Shown here piece after piece: positions 46,031 to 55,140 of a stretch of DNA of 64,000 bases (positions are counted from its first letter, which is position 1; every line of letters begins with the position of its first letter). Source of the stretch: an uncultured Acetatifactor sp. (lineage in GTDB: Bacteria > Bacillota > Clostridia > Lachnospirales > Lachnospiraceae); the NCBI GenBank assembly GCA_947624245.1, contig CANQJL010000002.1, forward strand, positions 1 through 64,000, read 5' to 3'. Under the pieces are notes generated by a model that ran no database searches, had not been told where the DNA came from, and saw only the letters and a program-made list of their open reading frames with translations. Made by a program: the position numbers and the translations under genes.

Positions 46031-46615
46031 ATGGGACTTATGAGAATGTTTTCCACGGACAGGGTAAAGGGAACCCCAAATTATATCGATTCCCAGAAAA
46101 AGTACGAGGCGCTTCGGACGCTTCTCTATTTCGGGATCTCCTTCTCCCTGCTTGCGGCGGGCTGGGCCGCCACCGGAAGACGGGTAAATCTGCTGAGCGT
46201 GGTGGCCGTGTTCGGCTGCCTTCCGGGCTGCAAGAGCCTAGTGAACACCATTATGTTCTTTAAGTTCAAAAGCTGCAGTCCCAGCGTGGTAGAACAGGCG
46301 CAGAAGGCAGGGAAGGGCGTAAAAACGCTCTATGACTGTGTCTTCATTACCTACAGCATCAATTTTGTGGTGGCCTGCCTGTCCGTGCGCGGTAATTTCG
46401 TGTGCGGTTACACGGAGGACCCCAACTTTTCCTATGAAAAATTTTATGAACACATAGACGGCGGACTGAGACTGGACGGGCTGAAGGACGTGAAGGTAAA
46501 AATATTTTCCGATCTGGATCAATATCTCAAACGTCTGGAAGAGATGTCGGCGTCGGACGACACCCCTCAGGAGAACGACGCCATATGCGCCGTGCTGAAA
46601 AGCCTGACGCTCTAG
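46031..46615 (+). CDS. Hypothetical membrane protein
   Basis: 194 residues with two close hydrophobic segments (about 29-47 and 52-77). A soluble C-terminal part follows with FITYSINFVVACLSVRGNFVCGY and several acidic stretches. I do not recognise the family. AAGGAA lies upstream of ATG 46031; the frame open to 45890 lies inside the SDR gene. Tight spacing (two bases after SDR, twelve before the pseudouridine synthase) indicates one operon. Confidence 0.65.
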   Translation: MGLMRMFSTDRVKGTPNYIDSQKKYEALRTLLYFGISFSLLAAGWAATGRRVNLLSVVAVFGCLPGCKSLVNTIMFFKFKSCSPSVVEQAQKAGKGVKTLYDCVFITYSINFVVACLSVRGNFVCGYTEDPNFSYEKFYEHIDGGLRLDGLKDVKVKIFSDLDQYLKRLEEMSASDDTPQENDAICAVLKSLTL

Positions 46616-46627
46616 TGGGGGACCGGT

Positions 46628-47644
46628 ATGCAGTCAGTGACGATAGACGGCAATCAGGCAGGACAGCGGCTGGACAAATTCCTGCGCAGATACCTGCCCT
46701 CTGCGGGCACGGGCTTCCTGTACAAGATGCTGCGGAAGAAAAATATTACATTGAACGGTAAAAAAGCCGAAGGGTCGGAGCTGCTGCGGCAGGGGGACGA
46801 GGTCCGCTTCTTTTTCTCTGAGGAGACGTTTCAAAAGTTCGCGGAGCGTGACGGCGCCTGCGAGGGCGGCACACGCCGGGCGGCTGGCGCGGAGGAATAC
46901 AGAAGGGCTTACAGGGAGCTTGCGGGGATCGGCGTCGTCTACGAGGACGCCCATGTGCTGATTCTGGACAAGCCTGCCGGAATCCTCACCCAGAAGGCCG
47001 CAAGGGAGGACCTCAGCCTGAACGAATGGCTGATTGGATATCTGCTGGACGGCGCGCCGGACCTGGCGGACGAGCTGAAAAGCTTTCGCCCCTCCGTGTG
47101 CAACCGGCTGGATCGGAACACCTCCGGACTTGTGCTGTGCGGGAAGACCCTGCCGGGACTTCGCTTCTTAAGCCAATGCATCAGGGAGCGGAGCGTGAGA
47201 AAATTCTATCGGACAATCTGCGTGGGCGCGCTCTCGCAGCCGGCGTTGGTGAAAGGGTATTTAAAGAAGGATTCCGCCTCGAACACCGTGCGGATCTGCG
47301 AAAACGGCGAGGGCGACTATATCGAGACGGCGTACCGGCCGTTATGCACCGCGGGGAATTATACGCTTCTGGAGGTGGAGCTGATCACGGGAAAGCCCCA
47401 CCAGATCAGAGCGCATCTTGCTTCCGCGGGGTATCCCCTGATCGGCGACCGCAAGTACGGGGACCGGGCGGCGAATCGGCAGATTCAGGAAAGATACGGT
47501 CTGGAGCATCAGCTTCTGCGAGCCTGTCGGGTGGAATTTCCCAAGACGCAGGACGCCGCGGGCGCAGCGCTTGGCGGACAAAGCATTCAGGCGCCGCCCT
47601 CCGAGCAGTTTGAACGCATTCAGAAAGGTTTGGGACTGAGTTAA
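46628..47644 (+). CDS. RluC/RluD-family rRNA pseudouridine synthase
   Basis: 338 residues. The S4 RNA-binding domain (about 8-65, QRLDKFLRRYLP) precedes the catalytic domain, with the catalytic aspartate in VCNRLDRNTSG near residue 162 and ITGKPHQIRAHLAS near 258. An Arg/Gly/Ala-rich insertion at about 78-95 separates the domains. Which uridines it modifies cannot be told; RluC is as likely as RluD. GGGGGA lies seven bases before ATG. recU follows five bases later. Confidence 0.9.
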   Translation: MQSVTIDGNQAGQRLDKFLRRYLPSAGTGFLYKMLRKKNITLNGKKAEGSELLRQGDEVRFFFSEETFQKFAERDGACEGGTRRAAGAEEYRRAYRELAGIGVVYEDAHVLILDKPAGILTQKAAREDLSLNEWLIGYLLDGAPDLADELKSFRPSVCNRLDRNTSGLVLCGKTLPGLRFLSQCIRERSVRKFYRTICVGALSQPALVKGYLKKDSASNTVRICENGEGDYIETAYRPLCTAGNYTLLEVELITGKPHQIRAHLASAGYPLIGDRKYGDRAANRQIQERYGLEHQLLRACRVEFPKTQDAAGAALGGQSIQAPPSEQFERIQKGLGLS

Positions 47645-47649
47645 ATTCT

Positions 47650-48183
47650 ATGGCGACTTGGAATTCCAGAGGGCTTCGGGGCTCTACACTGGAGGATATG
47701 ATCAACAGGACAAATGAAAAATATCGAGAGGCCGGACTGGCGCTGATCCAGAAGGTGCCAACCCCCATCACGCCCATCAAGATGGACAAGGAGCACCGTC
47801 AGATCACGCTGGCCTATTTCGATCAAAAGAGTACCGTGGACTACATCGGCGCGGTGCAGGGGTATCCCGTCTGCTTTGACGCGAAGGAGTGCGCGGCGGA
47901 TACCTTTGCCCTTCAGAATATTCATGAACATCAGGTGGAATTCATGAAGGATTTTGAGAAGCAGGGCGGGATCGCCTTTTTCCTGATATACTACACCCAC
48001 AAGGACCTGCTCTATTATCTGCCTCTGGAAATGCTGCTGTTCTTCTGGAACAGGGCGAAGGAGGGCGGCAGAAAGAGCTTCCGATTTGAGGAGCTGAATC
48101 CGGAGTACGTGCTGCCGAAGAAGCACGGCGTGCTGGTGCCGTATCTGGAGGCGCTGCAAAAAGATCTGGAGGACAGGACTTGA
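47650..48183 (+). CDS. recU: Holliday junction resolvase RecU
   Basis: 177 residues; Mg-dependent junction-specific endonuclease of Firmicutes. Motifs: NSRGLRGSTLEDMIN near the N-terminus, the catalytic block STVDYIGAVQGYPVCFDAKEC at 60-80 (reported as pieces: STVDYIG and CFDAKEC), and QVEFMKDFEKQGGIAFFLI. The his promoter overlaps its stop. Unlike in Bacillus, it is not beside a PBP1 gene here. Confidence 0.88.
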   Translation: MATWNSRGLRGSTLEDMINRTNEKYREAGLALIQKVPTPITPIKMDKEHRQITLAYFDQKSTVDYIGAVQGYPVCFDAKECAADTFALQNIHEHQVEFMKDFEKQGGIAFFLIYYTHKDLLYYLPLEMLLFFWNRAKEGGRKSFRFEELNPEYVLPKKHGVLVPYLEALQKDLEDRT

Positions 48184-48208
48184 CAGATTCTGTAAGTTCC
48201 GATATACT
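48180..48208 (+). promoter_or_regulatory. Consensus promoter of the his operon
   Basis: TTGACA (48180-48185), 17 bases, TATACT (48203-48208). The -35 overlaps the recU stop codon. Transcription should start near 48215, giving a 185-base leader to hisZ. Confidence 0.8.
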
Positions 48209-48225
48209 ACACATAGTTTAGTTCT

Positions 48226-48237
48226 CTACCATGGTAG
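48226..48237. promoter_or_regulatory. Palindrome just downstream of the his start site, candidate operator
   Basis: CTACCATGGTAG is a perfect 12-base palindrome about 11 bases past the predicted start point. The half-site CATGGTAG is repeated at 48239-48246. Its position suits a repressor of the operon. The regulator is not identified. Confidence 0.45.
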
Positions 48238-48288
48238 CATGGTAGCACTTTAAAGCGCGAAAGCAGAAGAGACAGAAGAAATAAAAAA

Positions 48289-48360
48289 GACAGAAAAGAC
48301 AGAAAAGACAGAAAAGACAGAAAAGACAGAAAAGACAGAAAAGACAGAAGAGACAGAAGC
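48289..48360. repeat. 9-bp tandem repeat in the hisZ leader
   Basis: Six perfect copies of GACAGAAAA (48289-48342) are followed by GACAGAAGA and GACAGAAGC. Similar A/G-rich sequence flanks it on both sides. A frame through it would read Thr-Glu-Lys repeats but has no start codon. Confidence 0.9.
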
Positions 48361-48399
48361 GACCGAAAAGACAAATATACTGTGAAAGCAGGAGACGAG

Positions 48400-49521
48400 A
48401 TGAGCAAGAGACTGTTACATACTCCCGAGGGAGTCAGAGACATATACGGCAGGGAATACGCCGGAAAGCTTCGCGTGGAGGCGAAGCTGAGGGAGAGCAT
48501 CAGGCTGTACGGATACGAGGAGATTCAGACGCCTACCTTCGAGTTCTTCGACGTTTTCTCCCGAGAGATCGGCACGACCCCCAGCAAGGACCTGTACAAA
48601 TTCTTTGACAAGGAGGGGAACACGCTGGTGCTTCGGCCGGACTTTACGCCGTCCATAGCGCGGTGCGCCGCCAAATATTTCGGCGATGAGAAAAAGCCCC
48701 TGCGGTTCAGCTATGTGGGAAATACCTTCACGAACACCTCGAACCTGCAGGGCAAGCTGAAGGAAGTGACCCAGATGGGCGCAGAGCTGGTAGGGGACGC
48801 CTCCGTGGAGGCCGACGCCGAGATGATTAGCCTTGTGGTGAAAGCCCTTCTGAACACGGGGCTGGACCGCTTTCAGGTCAGCATCGGCCAGGTGGAATAC
48901 TTTAAGGGACTGTGCGAGGAGGCGGGTCTGGACGAGGAGACGGAGCTTGAGCTGCGCGCCCTGATCTCGGGGAAAAATTATTTCGCGGCCCAGGAATTTC
49001 TGGAGGAGCGCGGAGTGGGAGAGCCCTACCGGAGCAGGCTTTTGAAGGTGGCCGACATGTTCGGCGATATGTGCTCCTTAAAGGAGGCGGGGGAGACGGC
49101 GGGAAACCGGCGCTCCCAGGAAGCGATCCGGCGGCTTGAGAAGCTGTATGAAGTGCTGAAGCTCTACGGCGTGGCGGAATATGTGTCGTTCGACCTCGGC
49201 ATGTTGAACAAGTACAATTATTACACGGGCGTCATTTTCCGAGCCTACACCTACGGCGTCGGCGACGCGATCGTCAAGGGCGGCAGATACGACAACCTGC
49301 TGAAGCAGTTCGGCAAGGACGCTCCGGCGGTGGGCTTCGCCGTGGTGATCGACAGCATTCTGGAGGCGCTTGCGCGCCAGCACATCGCGCCCGAGCTTGA
49401 CGCTGAAGTGCGGAATATCCCTTACAATGCGCAAAATTATGAGGAATGCCTTGCGAAGGCGAACAGGCTTCGCGACGAGGGAATCGCGGCGGCGCTTGTG
49501 CCGGAGAACGGAGAGAAGTGA
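48400..49521 (+). CDS. hisZ: ATP phosphoribosyltransferase regulatory subunit
   Basis: 373 residues; a class II histidyl-tRNA-synthetase-like protein that activates short HisG and gives histidine feedback. Motif pieces: [38 protein letters not shown], and [13 protein letters not shown] near residue 290. The dedicated anticodon-binding domain of HisRS is missing. ATG 48400 follows GGAGACGA by a short spacer; the in-frame GTG at 48382 is less likely. First gene of the operon, one base before hisG. Confidence 0.9.
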   Translation: MSKRLLHTPEGVRDIYGREYAGKLRVEAKLRESIRLYGYEEIQTPTFEFFDVFSREIGTTPSKDLYKFFDKEGNTLVLRPDFTPSIARCAAKYFGDEKKPLRFSYVGNTFTNTSNLQGKLKEVTQMGAELVGDASVEADAEMISLVVKALLNTGLDRFQVSIGQVEYFKGLCEEAGLDEETELELRALISGKNYFAAQEFLEERGVGEPYRSRLLKVADMFGDMCSLKEAGETAGNRRSQEAIRRLEKLYEVLKLYGVAEYVSFDLGMLNKYNYYTGVIFRAYTYGVGDAIVKGGRYDNLLKQFGKDAPAVGFAVVIDSILEALARQHIAPELDAEVRNIPYNAQNYEECLAKANRLRDEGIAAALVPENGEK

Positions 49522-49522
49522 C

Positions 49523-50176
49523 ATGAGTGACGACAGATATTTGACCTTTGCCCTGTGCAAGGGCCGTTTGGCCAGCAAAACGCTGGAATTATTGGAACAG
49601 ATCGGGATCACCTGCGAGGAAATGAAGGACAAGAACTCCAGAAAGCTGATCTTTGTCAACGAGGAGCTGAAGCTGAGGTTCTTTCTCTCGAAGGGACCTG
49701 ACGTCCCCACCTATGTGGAGTACGGCGCCGCCGACATCGGTGTCGTGGGACGTGATACGATACTTGAGGAGAACCGCAACGTCTTCGAGGTCTTGGACCT
49801 TGGGTTCGGAAAATGCCGCATGTGCGTCTGCGGGCCGGGACGTGCCGCAGAGCTTCTGCTGCATCACGAGCGGATCCGCGTGGCCAGCAAGTATCCCAAT
49901 ATTGCGAAGGACTATTTCTATAACAAAAAGCATCAGACCGTGGACATCATCAAGCTGAACGGTTCCGTGGAGCTGGGGCCGCTGGTGGAGCTGTCCGATG
50001 TGATCGTGGATATCGTGGAGACGGGTTCCACGCTGAAGGAGAACGGCCTTCAGGTGCTGGAGGAGATCTGTCCCCTGTCTGCGCGAATGATCGTAAATCC
50101 CGTGAGTATGCAGATGGAGACGGAGCGCATCAAAAGCCTTGTGAACGATATTAGAAAGAAGCTGGAGAGGGCATAA
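49523..50176 (+). CDS. hisG: ATP phosphoribosyltransferase, short catalytic subunit
   Basis: 217 residues; first step of histidine synthesis (PRPP plus ATP). The short form lacks the C-terminal regulatory domain of the roughly 290-residue type and needs HisZ, which is encoded immediately upstream. Motifs: [31 protein letters not shown], and the PRPP loop [15 protein letters not shown] near residue 155. GAGAGAAG precedes ATG 49523; the frame open to 49370 lies within hisZ. Confidence 0.95.
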   Translation: MSDDRYLTFALCKGRLASKTLELLEQIGITCEEMKDKNSRKLIFVNEELKLRFFLSKGPDVPTYVEYGAADIGVVGRDTILEENRNVFEVLDLGFGKCRMCVCGPGRAAELLLHHERIRVASKYPNIAKDYFYNKKHQTVDIIKLNGSVELGPLVELSDVIVDIVETGSTLKENGLQVLEEICPLSARMIVNPVSMQMETERIKSLVNDIRKKLERA

Positions 50177-50181
50177 CAGGA

Positions 50182-51471
50182 ATGAGAATCGTAAAACTGA
50201 CAGACGAGACAAAGCGGAACATATTGGGCGACCTTTTAAAGAGAAGCCCCAATCATTATTCTCAATATGAGGCGACGGTGGCGGAGATCATCGAAAGGGT
50301 CAAGACGGAGCGGGACAAAGCCCTTTTCGATTACACTCAAAAATTCGACCGGTTCGAGCTGAACGCAGAGAATATCAGGGTGACCAGGCAGGAGACGGAG
50401 GAGGCCTACGGCAGGCTGGATCCCGAGCTTGTGGAGGTCATCAGAAGGGCGGCAGACAATATCAGAAGCTTTCACTTAAAGCAGCTTCGCAACAGTTGGT
50501 TCGAGGCAAGGGAGGACGGCACGATCTTAGGCATGAAGATCACGCCCATCGAGCGGGTCGGCGTGTATGTGCCCGGCGGGAAGGCGGCCTATCCCTCCAG
50601 CGTGCTGATGAACGTGATTCCCGCAAAGGTGGCGGGCGTGGACAGGGTCATCATGACGACGCCGCCGGGAGCGGACGGCCGTGTGAATGCCGGAACGCTG
50701 GTGGCGGCAGATATCGCCGGCGTGGACGAAATTTATAAAGTGGGCGGCGCGCAGGCCGTGGCGGCCATGGCCTTCGGGACGGAGTCGGTTCCCAAGGTGG
50801 ACAAGATAACCGGCCCGGGCAACATCTTTGTGGCGCTGGCCAAGAAGGCGGTGTACGGCTATGTGAGCATCGACTCCATCGCCGGTCCCAGCGAGATTCT
50901 GGTGCTGGCGGACGAGACGGCGGATCCCAAATATGTGGCGGCGGATCTGCTCTCTCAGGCGGAGCACGACGAGCTTGCAAGCGCCATTTTGATCACCACC
51001 TCCGAAAAGCTTGCCGAACAGGTCTCGGAACAGACGGAGGTGTTCCTGCAGCGGCTCTCAAGGGAAGGGATCATGCGGAAATCTTTGGAAAATTACGGCT
51101 ATATTTTGGTGGCCGACAACATGGAGGACGCGCTGGCGGCCGTGAATGAGATTGCTTCCGAACACCTTGAGATTCTGACGAAGGATCCCTTCCAGGTGAT
51201 GACAGGAGTGCGGAATGCAGGGGCCATCTTTTTGGGAGAGTATTCCTCGGAGCCCTTGGGCGATTACTTTGCGGGGCCGAACCATATTCTCCCTACCAAC
51301 GGCACGGCGAGGTTCTTCTCCCCTGTGAACGTGGACGACTTTATCAAGAAGTCCAGCATCATTTCCTATTCCAGGAAGGCCCTTGAGAAAGTACATGAGG
51401 ACATTGAGAAATTTGCCGAGAGCGAGGGACTGACGGCCCACGCCAACAGCATTAAGGTTCGTTTTAATTAA
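50182..51471 (+). CDS. hisD: Histidinol dehydrogenase
   Basis: 429 residues; NAD-dependent two-step oxidation of histidinol to histidine, with zinc. Motifs: RVGVYVPGGKAAYPSSVLMN near residue 122, KVGGAQAVAAMAFGT, KITGPGNIFVALAK, SIAGPSEILVLAD, the active-site SQAEHDE and ASEHLEI, and AGPNHILPT. Length is normal. It follows hisG by five bases. Confidence 0.96.
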   Translation: MRIVKLTDETKRNILGDLLKRSPNHYSQYEATVAEIIERVKTERDKALFDYTQKFDRFELNAENIRVTRQETEEAYGRLDPELVEVIRRAADNIRSFHLKQLRNSWFEAREDGTILGMKITPIERVGVYVPGGKAAYPSSVLMNVIPAKVAGVDRVIMTTPPGADGRVNAGTLVAADIAGVDEIYKVGGAQAVAAMAFGTESVPKVDKITGPGNIFVALAKKAVYGYVSIDSIAGPSEILVLADETADPKYVAADLLSQAEHDELASAILITTSEKLAEQVSEQTEVFLQRLSREGIMRKSLENYGYILVADNMEDALAAVNEIASEHLEILTKDPFQVMTGVRNAGAIFLGEYSSEPLGDYFAGPNHILPTNGTARFFSPVNVDDFIKKSSIISYSRKALEKVHEDIEKFAESEGLTAHANSIKVRFN

Positions 51472-51586
51472 GGTTCTGCGAGAATAAAAAGTTGTTATGA
51501 ATCAAAGATTTGTTTTGAACCAACAGGGAATGGAGGATAAAGAGGATAAGATGGACAAGGCAAATAAGGCTGATAAAAAGGATACG

Positions 51587-52189
51587 ATGAAGCAAATGAC
51601 AGGCAGGACATCGCAGATCGAACGCGCCACGAAGGAGACCGACATATCTGTCAGGTTGAATCTGGACGGTGCGGGAGCAGCAAAGGTCTCCACGGGCATC
51701 GGCTTTTTCGACCATATGCTGGAGGGCTTTGCACGGCACGGCCTGTTCGATCTGGAATGTAACGTGAAGGGCGATCTCCAGGTGGACGGACACCACACGG
51801 TGGAGGATACCGGCATTGTGCTGGGTCAGGCGATCGCAGAAGCGCTGGGAGACAAGAAGGGAATCTGCAGATACGGCTCCTGTATTCTTCCCATGGACGA
51901 CGCGCTGGTACTGTGCTCGCTGGACCTTTGCGGGAGACCTTATCTGAATTTCGACTGCACCTTTCCCACACAGCGCGTGGGCGAGCTGGAGACGGAGCTT
52001 GTGCGGGAATTCTTTTATGCCGTGTCCTACAGTGCGGGAATGAATATCCACGTCAAAATGCTGGACGGTATCAATTCCCACCACATGATCGAGGCGGCCT
52101 TCAAGGCGTTTGCCAAGGCGCTGGATCGGGCGACGAGATATGACGAGAGGATCACGGACGTATTGAGCACCAAGGGAACCCTGGCGTGA
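51587..52189 (+). CDS. hisB: Imidazoleglycerol-phosphate dehydratase
   Basis: 200 residues; monofunctional dehydratase (no phosphatase domain). Metal-binding HxHHxxE motifs lie in [10 protein letters not shown] and [15 protein letters not shown], with [13 protein letters not shown] near residue 42. The frame stays open upstream through several ATGs (51497, 51530, 51551, 51587) in a Lys/Asp-rich iterated stretch. ATG 51587 follows AAAGGA by five bases and gives the normal length. If 51551 is used, the protein gains a charged 12-residue extension. Confidence 0.9.
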   Translation: MKQMTGRTSQIERATKETDISVRLNLDGAGAAKVSTGIGFFDHMLEGFARHGLFDLECNVKGDLQVDGHHTVEDTGIVLGQAIAEALGDKKGICRYGSCILPMDDALVLCSLDLCGRPYLNFDCTFPTQRVGELETELVREFFYAVSYSAGMNIHVKMLDGINSHHMIEAAFKAFAKALDRATRYDERITDVLSTKGTLA

Positions 52190-52239
52190 CAAGCGTGAAG
52201 TTAGAAGCTGCAGCCAAAAATCGGAAGACGACTGTCATG

Positions 52240-52302
52240 AAGTGAAAAGTGACAGTCATGAAAGTGAAAGTGACAATCGTGAAGTGAAAGGCGACAGCCA
52301 TA
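52240..52302. repeat. 21-bp imperfect tandem repeat before hisIE
   Basis: Three units starting at 52240, 52261 and 52282, each close to AAGTGAAAAGTGACAGTCATG. It ends about 20 bases before ATG 52323, and the end of the last unit adjoins the CGAGGTGA ribosome binding site. Confidence 0.85.
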
Positions 52303-52322
52303 CATACGAGGTGACAAACAAT

Positions 52323-53609
52323 ATGACAGTCAAGAAATTTGTACCCTGCATTTATCTGTATCACGGCCATGCGGTCAAAAATCTGACGGACACCACTGTG
52401 GTGGAGACGGATCCGCTTAGGCTTGTGAATCTTTATAATGAGAGCGGCGCCGACGAACTGATCGTGTTCGACATGTCGCAGGGCGACGAGGAGCACGAGG
52501 CCGCTCTGGATATGCTGAAGGAAATCTGCGCCCTGGCCGAGGTAGACGTGATCGGAGCAGGCAATATCAAGCGCATGGAAGATGTGAAAAAGCTGCTCTA
52601 CGCCGGCTGCAGACAGGCGATTTTGGATTTTGAGTCGGAGAGCAATATCGCCGTCACACAGGAGGTCTCCCTGAAATTCGGAAAAGACAAGCTGCTGGCA
52701 GCCTGCGGAGAGGTGAGCGTGCTGGAGCGAAACAGGGAGCTGATCGAGGAATACTGCTGCGGCATGGTGCTGATGAACCCGCATATAGTCAGAGAGACGC
52801 AGGAGCTCACCAATCTGCCGTTCTATGTGCAGATCAACAATATCGCGCTGAACAAGCTGATGGAGATTTTCGCCGACGAAAATGTCTGCGGTGTCACAGG
52901 CAACGCCATCAACGATAATTACAGGGAGATACCTTCCTTAAAGGAGCTCTGCAGGGAGAACGGAATTGCCGTGGAGACCTTTGAGGCAGCCTATCAGTGG
53001 GAGGACTTTAAGAAGAACAGTGACGGGCATGTCCCCGTCGTGGTGCAGGACTACCGCACGTCGGAGGTGCTGATGGTGGCGTACATGAATGAGGAAGCCT
53101 ACCGCCAGACGATCTCCACGGGCAGAATGACCTATTACAGCAGGAGCCGCGGCGAGCTGTGGCTGAAGGGCGCCACCAGCGGCCATTATCAGTACGTGAA
53201 GAGCCTGACGGCGGACTGCGATATGGATACCATACTGGCAAAGGTATCTCAGGTGGGAGCCGCCTGCCATACCGGCGCAAGGAGCTGCTTCTTTCACGAG
53301 ATCGTCAAGAAGGACTTTCAGGAGACGGCCAACCCCCTGCAGGTGTTCGAGGAGGTCTATGACGTGATACGGGACAGAAAGGTCCACCCGAGAGAGGGCT
53401 CCTACACCAACTACCTCTTTGACAAGGGACTTGACAAGATTCTGAAAAAGCTGGGCGAGGAGGCCACGGAGATCGTCATTGCCGCCAAGAACCCGGGAGC
53501 CAACGAGGTCAAGTATGAGATCAGCGATTTCCTTTACCACATGATGGTACTCATGGCGCAGAAGGATATCTCATGGGAGGAGATCACCACGGAGCTGGCC
53601 AGACGATAA
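52323..53609 (+). CDS. hisI: HisIE with an N-terminal degenerate HisF-like domain
   Basis: 428 residues. Residues 1-225 look like a HisF/HisA half-barrel pair ([37 protein letters not shown]). Where HisF has catalytic D11, this protein has Y11, and the second catalytic aspartate region (about 125-133) has none. Residues 236-330 are phosphoribosyl-AMP cyclohydrolase ([42 protein letters not shown]). Residues 340-428 are phosphoribosyl-ATP pyrophosphatase ([29 protein letters not shown]). It performs steps two and three of the pathway. The first domain is probably structural or regulatory. ATG 52323 has AGGTGA nine bases upstream. hisC, hisH, hisA and hisF are not in the window. Confidence 0.88.
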   Translation: MTVKKFVPCIYLYHGHAVKNLTDTTVVETDPLRLVNLYNESGADELIVFDMSQGDEEHEAALDMLKEICALAEVDVIGAGNIKRMEDVKKLLYAGCRQAILDFESESNIAVTQEVSLKFGKDKLLAACGEVSVLERNRELIEEYCCGMVLMNPHIVRETQELTNLPFYVQINNIALNKLMEIFADENVCGVTGNAINDNYREIPSLKELCRENGIAVETFEAAYQWEDFKKNSDGHVPVVVQDYRTSEVLMVAYMNEEAYRQTISTGRMTYYSRSRGELWLKGATSGHYQYVKSLTADCDMDTILAKVSQVGAACHTGARSCFFHEIVKKDFQETANPLQVFEEVYDVIRDRKVHPREGSYTNYLFDKGLDKILKKLGEEATEIVIAAKNPGANEVKYEISDFLYHMMVLMAQKDISWEEITTELARR

Positions 53610-53612
53610 CGG

Positions 53613-53948
53613 TCACTTTTCCGTCAGACTGTCAATCAAGGCGCCGTAATCAGCCGAGATCGCGCGGAAGATATCTTCTGAAGTGATCCCGGCTATTTTG
53701 GTCCCGTTCATGTCAATGGCGATCACCGCCGCCAGAAGGAGGATCGCCGTTATGAGCCTGATGCGGAAGGTGGACACCGGCGTATTCCACGCAGCGTCGT
53801 CCCCCGCCTCCGCAAAATCTTCCCGGGGACGGCTGCTCTGGCCGTACAGGATCCGTTCCCTGTTTGAGAGGTCGTATTGATCCTCGTTGTATCTGGAGCG
53901 TATCTGCTTCACGAGCCGCAGTCTCCGCTCCATAGTCACATCACTCAT
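53613..53948 (-). CDS. Hypothetical single-pass membrane protein
   Basis: 111 residues. The N-terminal 60 residues are charged and cytoplasmic (RLRLVKQIRSRYNEDQYDLSNRE). One hydrophobic helix lies at about 64-82 (LITAILLLAAVIAI). The C-terminal part is short and acidic. I do not recognise the family. The frame opens 17 codons earlier; the start at 53948 has CAGG eight bases upstream. Convergent with hisIE, three bases between stops. Confidence 0.6.
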   Translation of the reverse strand: MSDVTMERRLRLVKQIRSRYNEDQYDLSNRERILYGQSSRPREDFAEAGDDAAWNTPVSTFRIRLITAILLLAAVIAIDMNGTKIAGITSEDIFRAISADYGALIDSLTEK

Positions 53949-54010
53949 GTTTTTTACCTGTCCGAATGGATTACTACAGAATATTGTCCGAGTGTACATT
54001 TTAGAACCTG

Positions 54011-54046
54011 TTGCCTATGGCAATTCCCATGTGGACATGGTACAAT
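54011..54046 (+). promoter_or_regulatory. Two inverted repeats and a -10 element before moxR
   Basis: TTGCC-TAT-GGCAA (54011-54023) and CCATGT-GG-ACATGG (54027-54040) lie side by side. They are followed at once by TACAAT (54041-54046), a good -10. There is no convincing -35, which suggests a promoter needing an activator bound at these palindromes. Confidence 0.4.
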
Positions 54047-54050
54047 CAGA

Positions 54051-54140
54051 GCATGAATCAAATAAATCGGATTACGAATCAAAACGGATTGCAGTATAAG
54101 TCAAAATAAATTGAATTACAATCAAAACGGCTCGAATAAT
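54051..54140. repeat. AT-rich degenerate repeats before moxR
   Basis: Two copies of a 22-23 base sequence (GGATTACGAATCAAAACGG and GAATTACAATCAAAACGG) with shorter related pieces around them. Most of the 120-base leader of moxR consists of them. Confidence 0.6.
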
Positions 54141-54171
54141 TGGGAGCACTTGAAAAAGAAGAGAGCGAGGC

Positions 54172-55140
54172 ATGGAGCGAGGTATGGAGAACGGCATGGA
54201 GCACAAGGGCCGCCTGCTGGCGGAAAAGGTCCTTGAGAATATCACGAAGGTCATTGTGGGAGAGGAGCAGACGATCCGGCTGCTCTTGACCGCGCTTGTC
54301 TCCGGCGGTCACGTTCTGCTGGAGGACGTGCCGGGCACCGGCAAGACCAAGCTCGCCAAGGCGCTGGCAAGGTCGCTGGACGCGGATTTCGCCAGGATTC
54401 AGTTCACGCCGGACCTGCTTCCCGGCGACCTCACCGGACTGAACATTTTCGACCGCGCAAAGAACGAGTTCGTCCTGCGAAAAGGGCCCGTGTTCACCAA
54501 CGTCCTGCTGGCCGATGAGATCAATCGCGCCACGCCGAGGACACAGGCGGGGCTTCTGGAGTGCATGGAGGAGCGGCAGGTGACCATAGACGGCCAGACC
54601 TACACGCCGGGCGATCCCTTCTTTGTCATCGCTACACAGAACCCTGTGGAGACGGCGGGGACGTTCCCGCTTCCGGAAGCGCAGATGGACCGCTTTATGA
54701 TGAAGCTCTCCATGGGGCTGCCCGCCCGGGAAAAGGAGCTGGAGATTCTGGAGCGGTACATGGAGGAGGACCCTCTGGAAAAGCTTGAGAGCGTTTTGAC
54801 GCCGGAGGAGCTGAAAAATGCCGCCCGGGAAGCGACCTTGGTCTACGTACACAGATGTGTCAGGGAGTATATGGTAGACATAGCGGAGGCCACCAGAAAG
54901 GGCGAGCGGGTCATCATGGGAGCAAGCCCCAGAGGGAGCCTCGCCCTGCTTCGGAGCGCGAAGGCTTACGCCTATTTGGCGGGCAGGAATTACGTGACGC
55001 CGGACGATGTGAAGGCGCTGGCGGTTCCCGTTCTGGCGCACAGGATCGTGATGGATTTCGGCGCAGGCGGCGACGGCAGAGGGCTGGTGGAGGACATTGT
55101 GCGGACTACGGCGGTGCCTACCGAGGATTTCACGGTATGA
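54172..55140 (+). CDS. MoxR-family AAA+ ATPase
   Basis: 322 residues. Walker A LEDVPGTGKTKLAKAL near residue 50, Walker B VLLADEINRATPRTQAGLLE near 110, sensor IATQNPVETAGTFPLPEAQMDRF. MoxR ATPases act as chaperones for assembly or activation of protein complexes and are usually encoded with DUF58 proteins, as here. ATG 54172 is the first of three in-frame ATGs close together (also 54184 and 54196). The stop overlaps the next start by four bases. Confidence 0.92.
   Translation: MERGMENGMEHKGRLLAEKVLENITKVIVGEEQTIRLLLTALVSGGHVLLEDVPGTGKTKLAKALARSLDADFARIQFTPDLLPGDLTGLNIFDRAKNEFVLRKGPVFTNVLLADEINRATPRTQAGLLECMEERQVTIDGQTYTPGDPFFVIATQNPVETAGTFPLPEAQMDRFMMKLSMGLPAREKELEILERYMEEDPLEKLESVLTPEELKNAAREATLVYVHRCVREYMVDIAEATRKGERVIMGASPRGSLALLRSAKAYAYLAGRNYVTPDDVKALAVPVLAHRIVMDFGAGGDGRGLVEDIVRTTAVPTEDFTV

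Noticed and set aside
48250-48382. Thr-Glu-Lys repeat peptide before hisZ
   Set aside because: The frame is open but lacks a start codon and ends before hisZ in a different frame.
48209-48399. Histidine T-box or attenuator in the his leader
   Set aside because: No T-box sequence, no histidine-codon leader peptide and no terminator with T tract were found in the leader.
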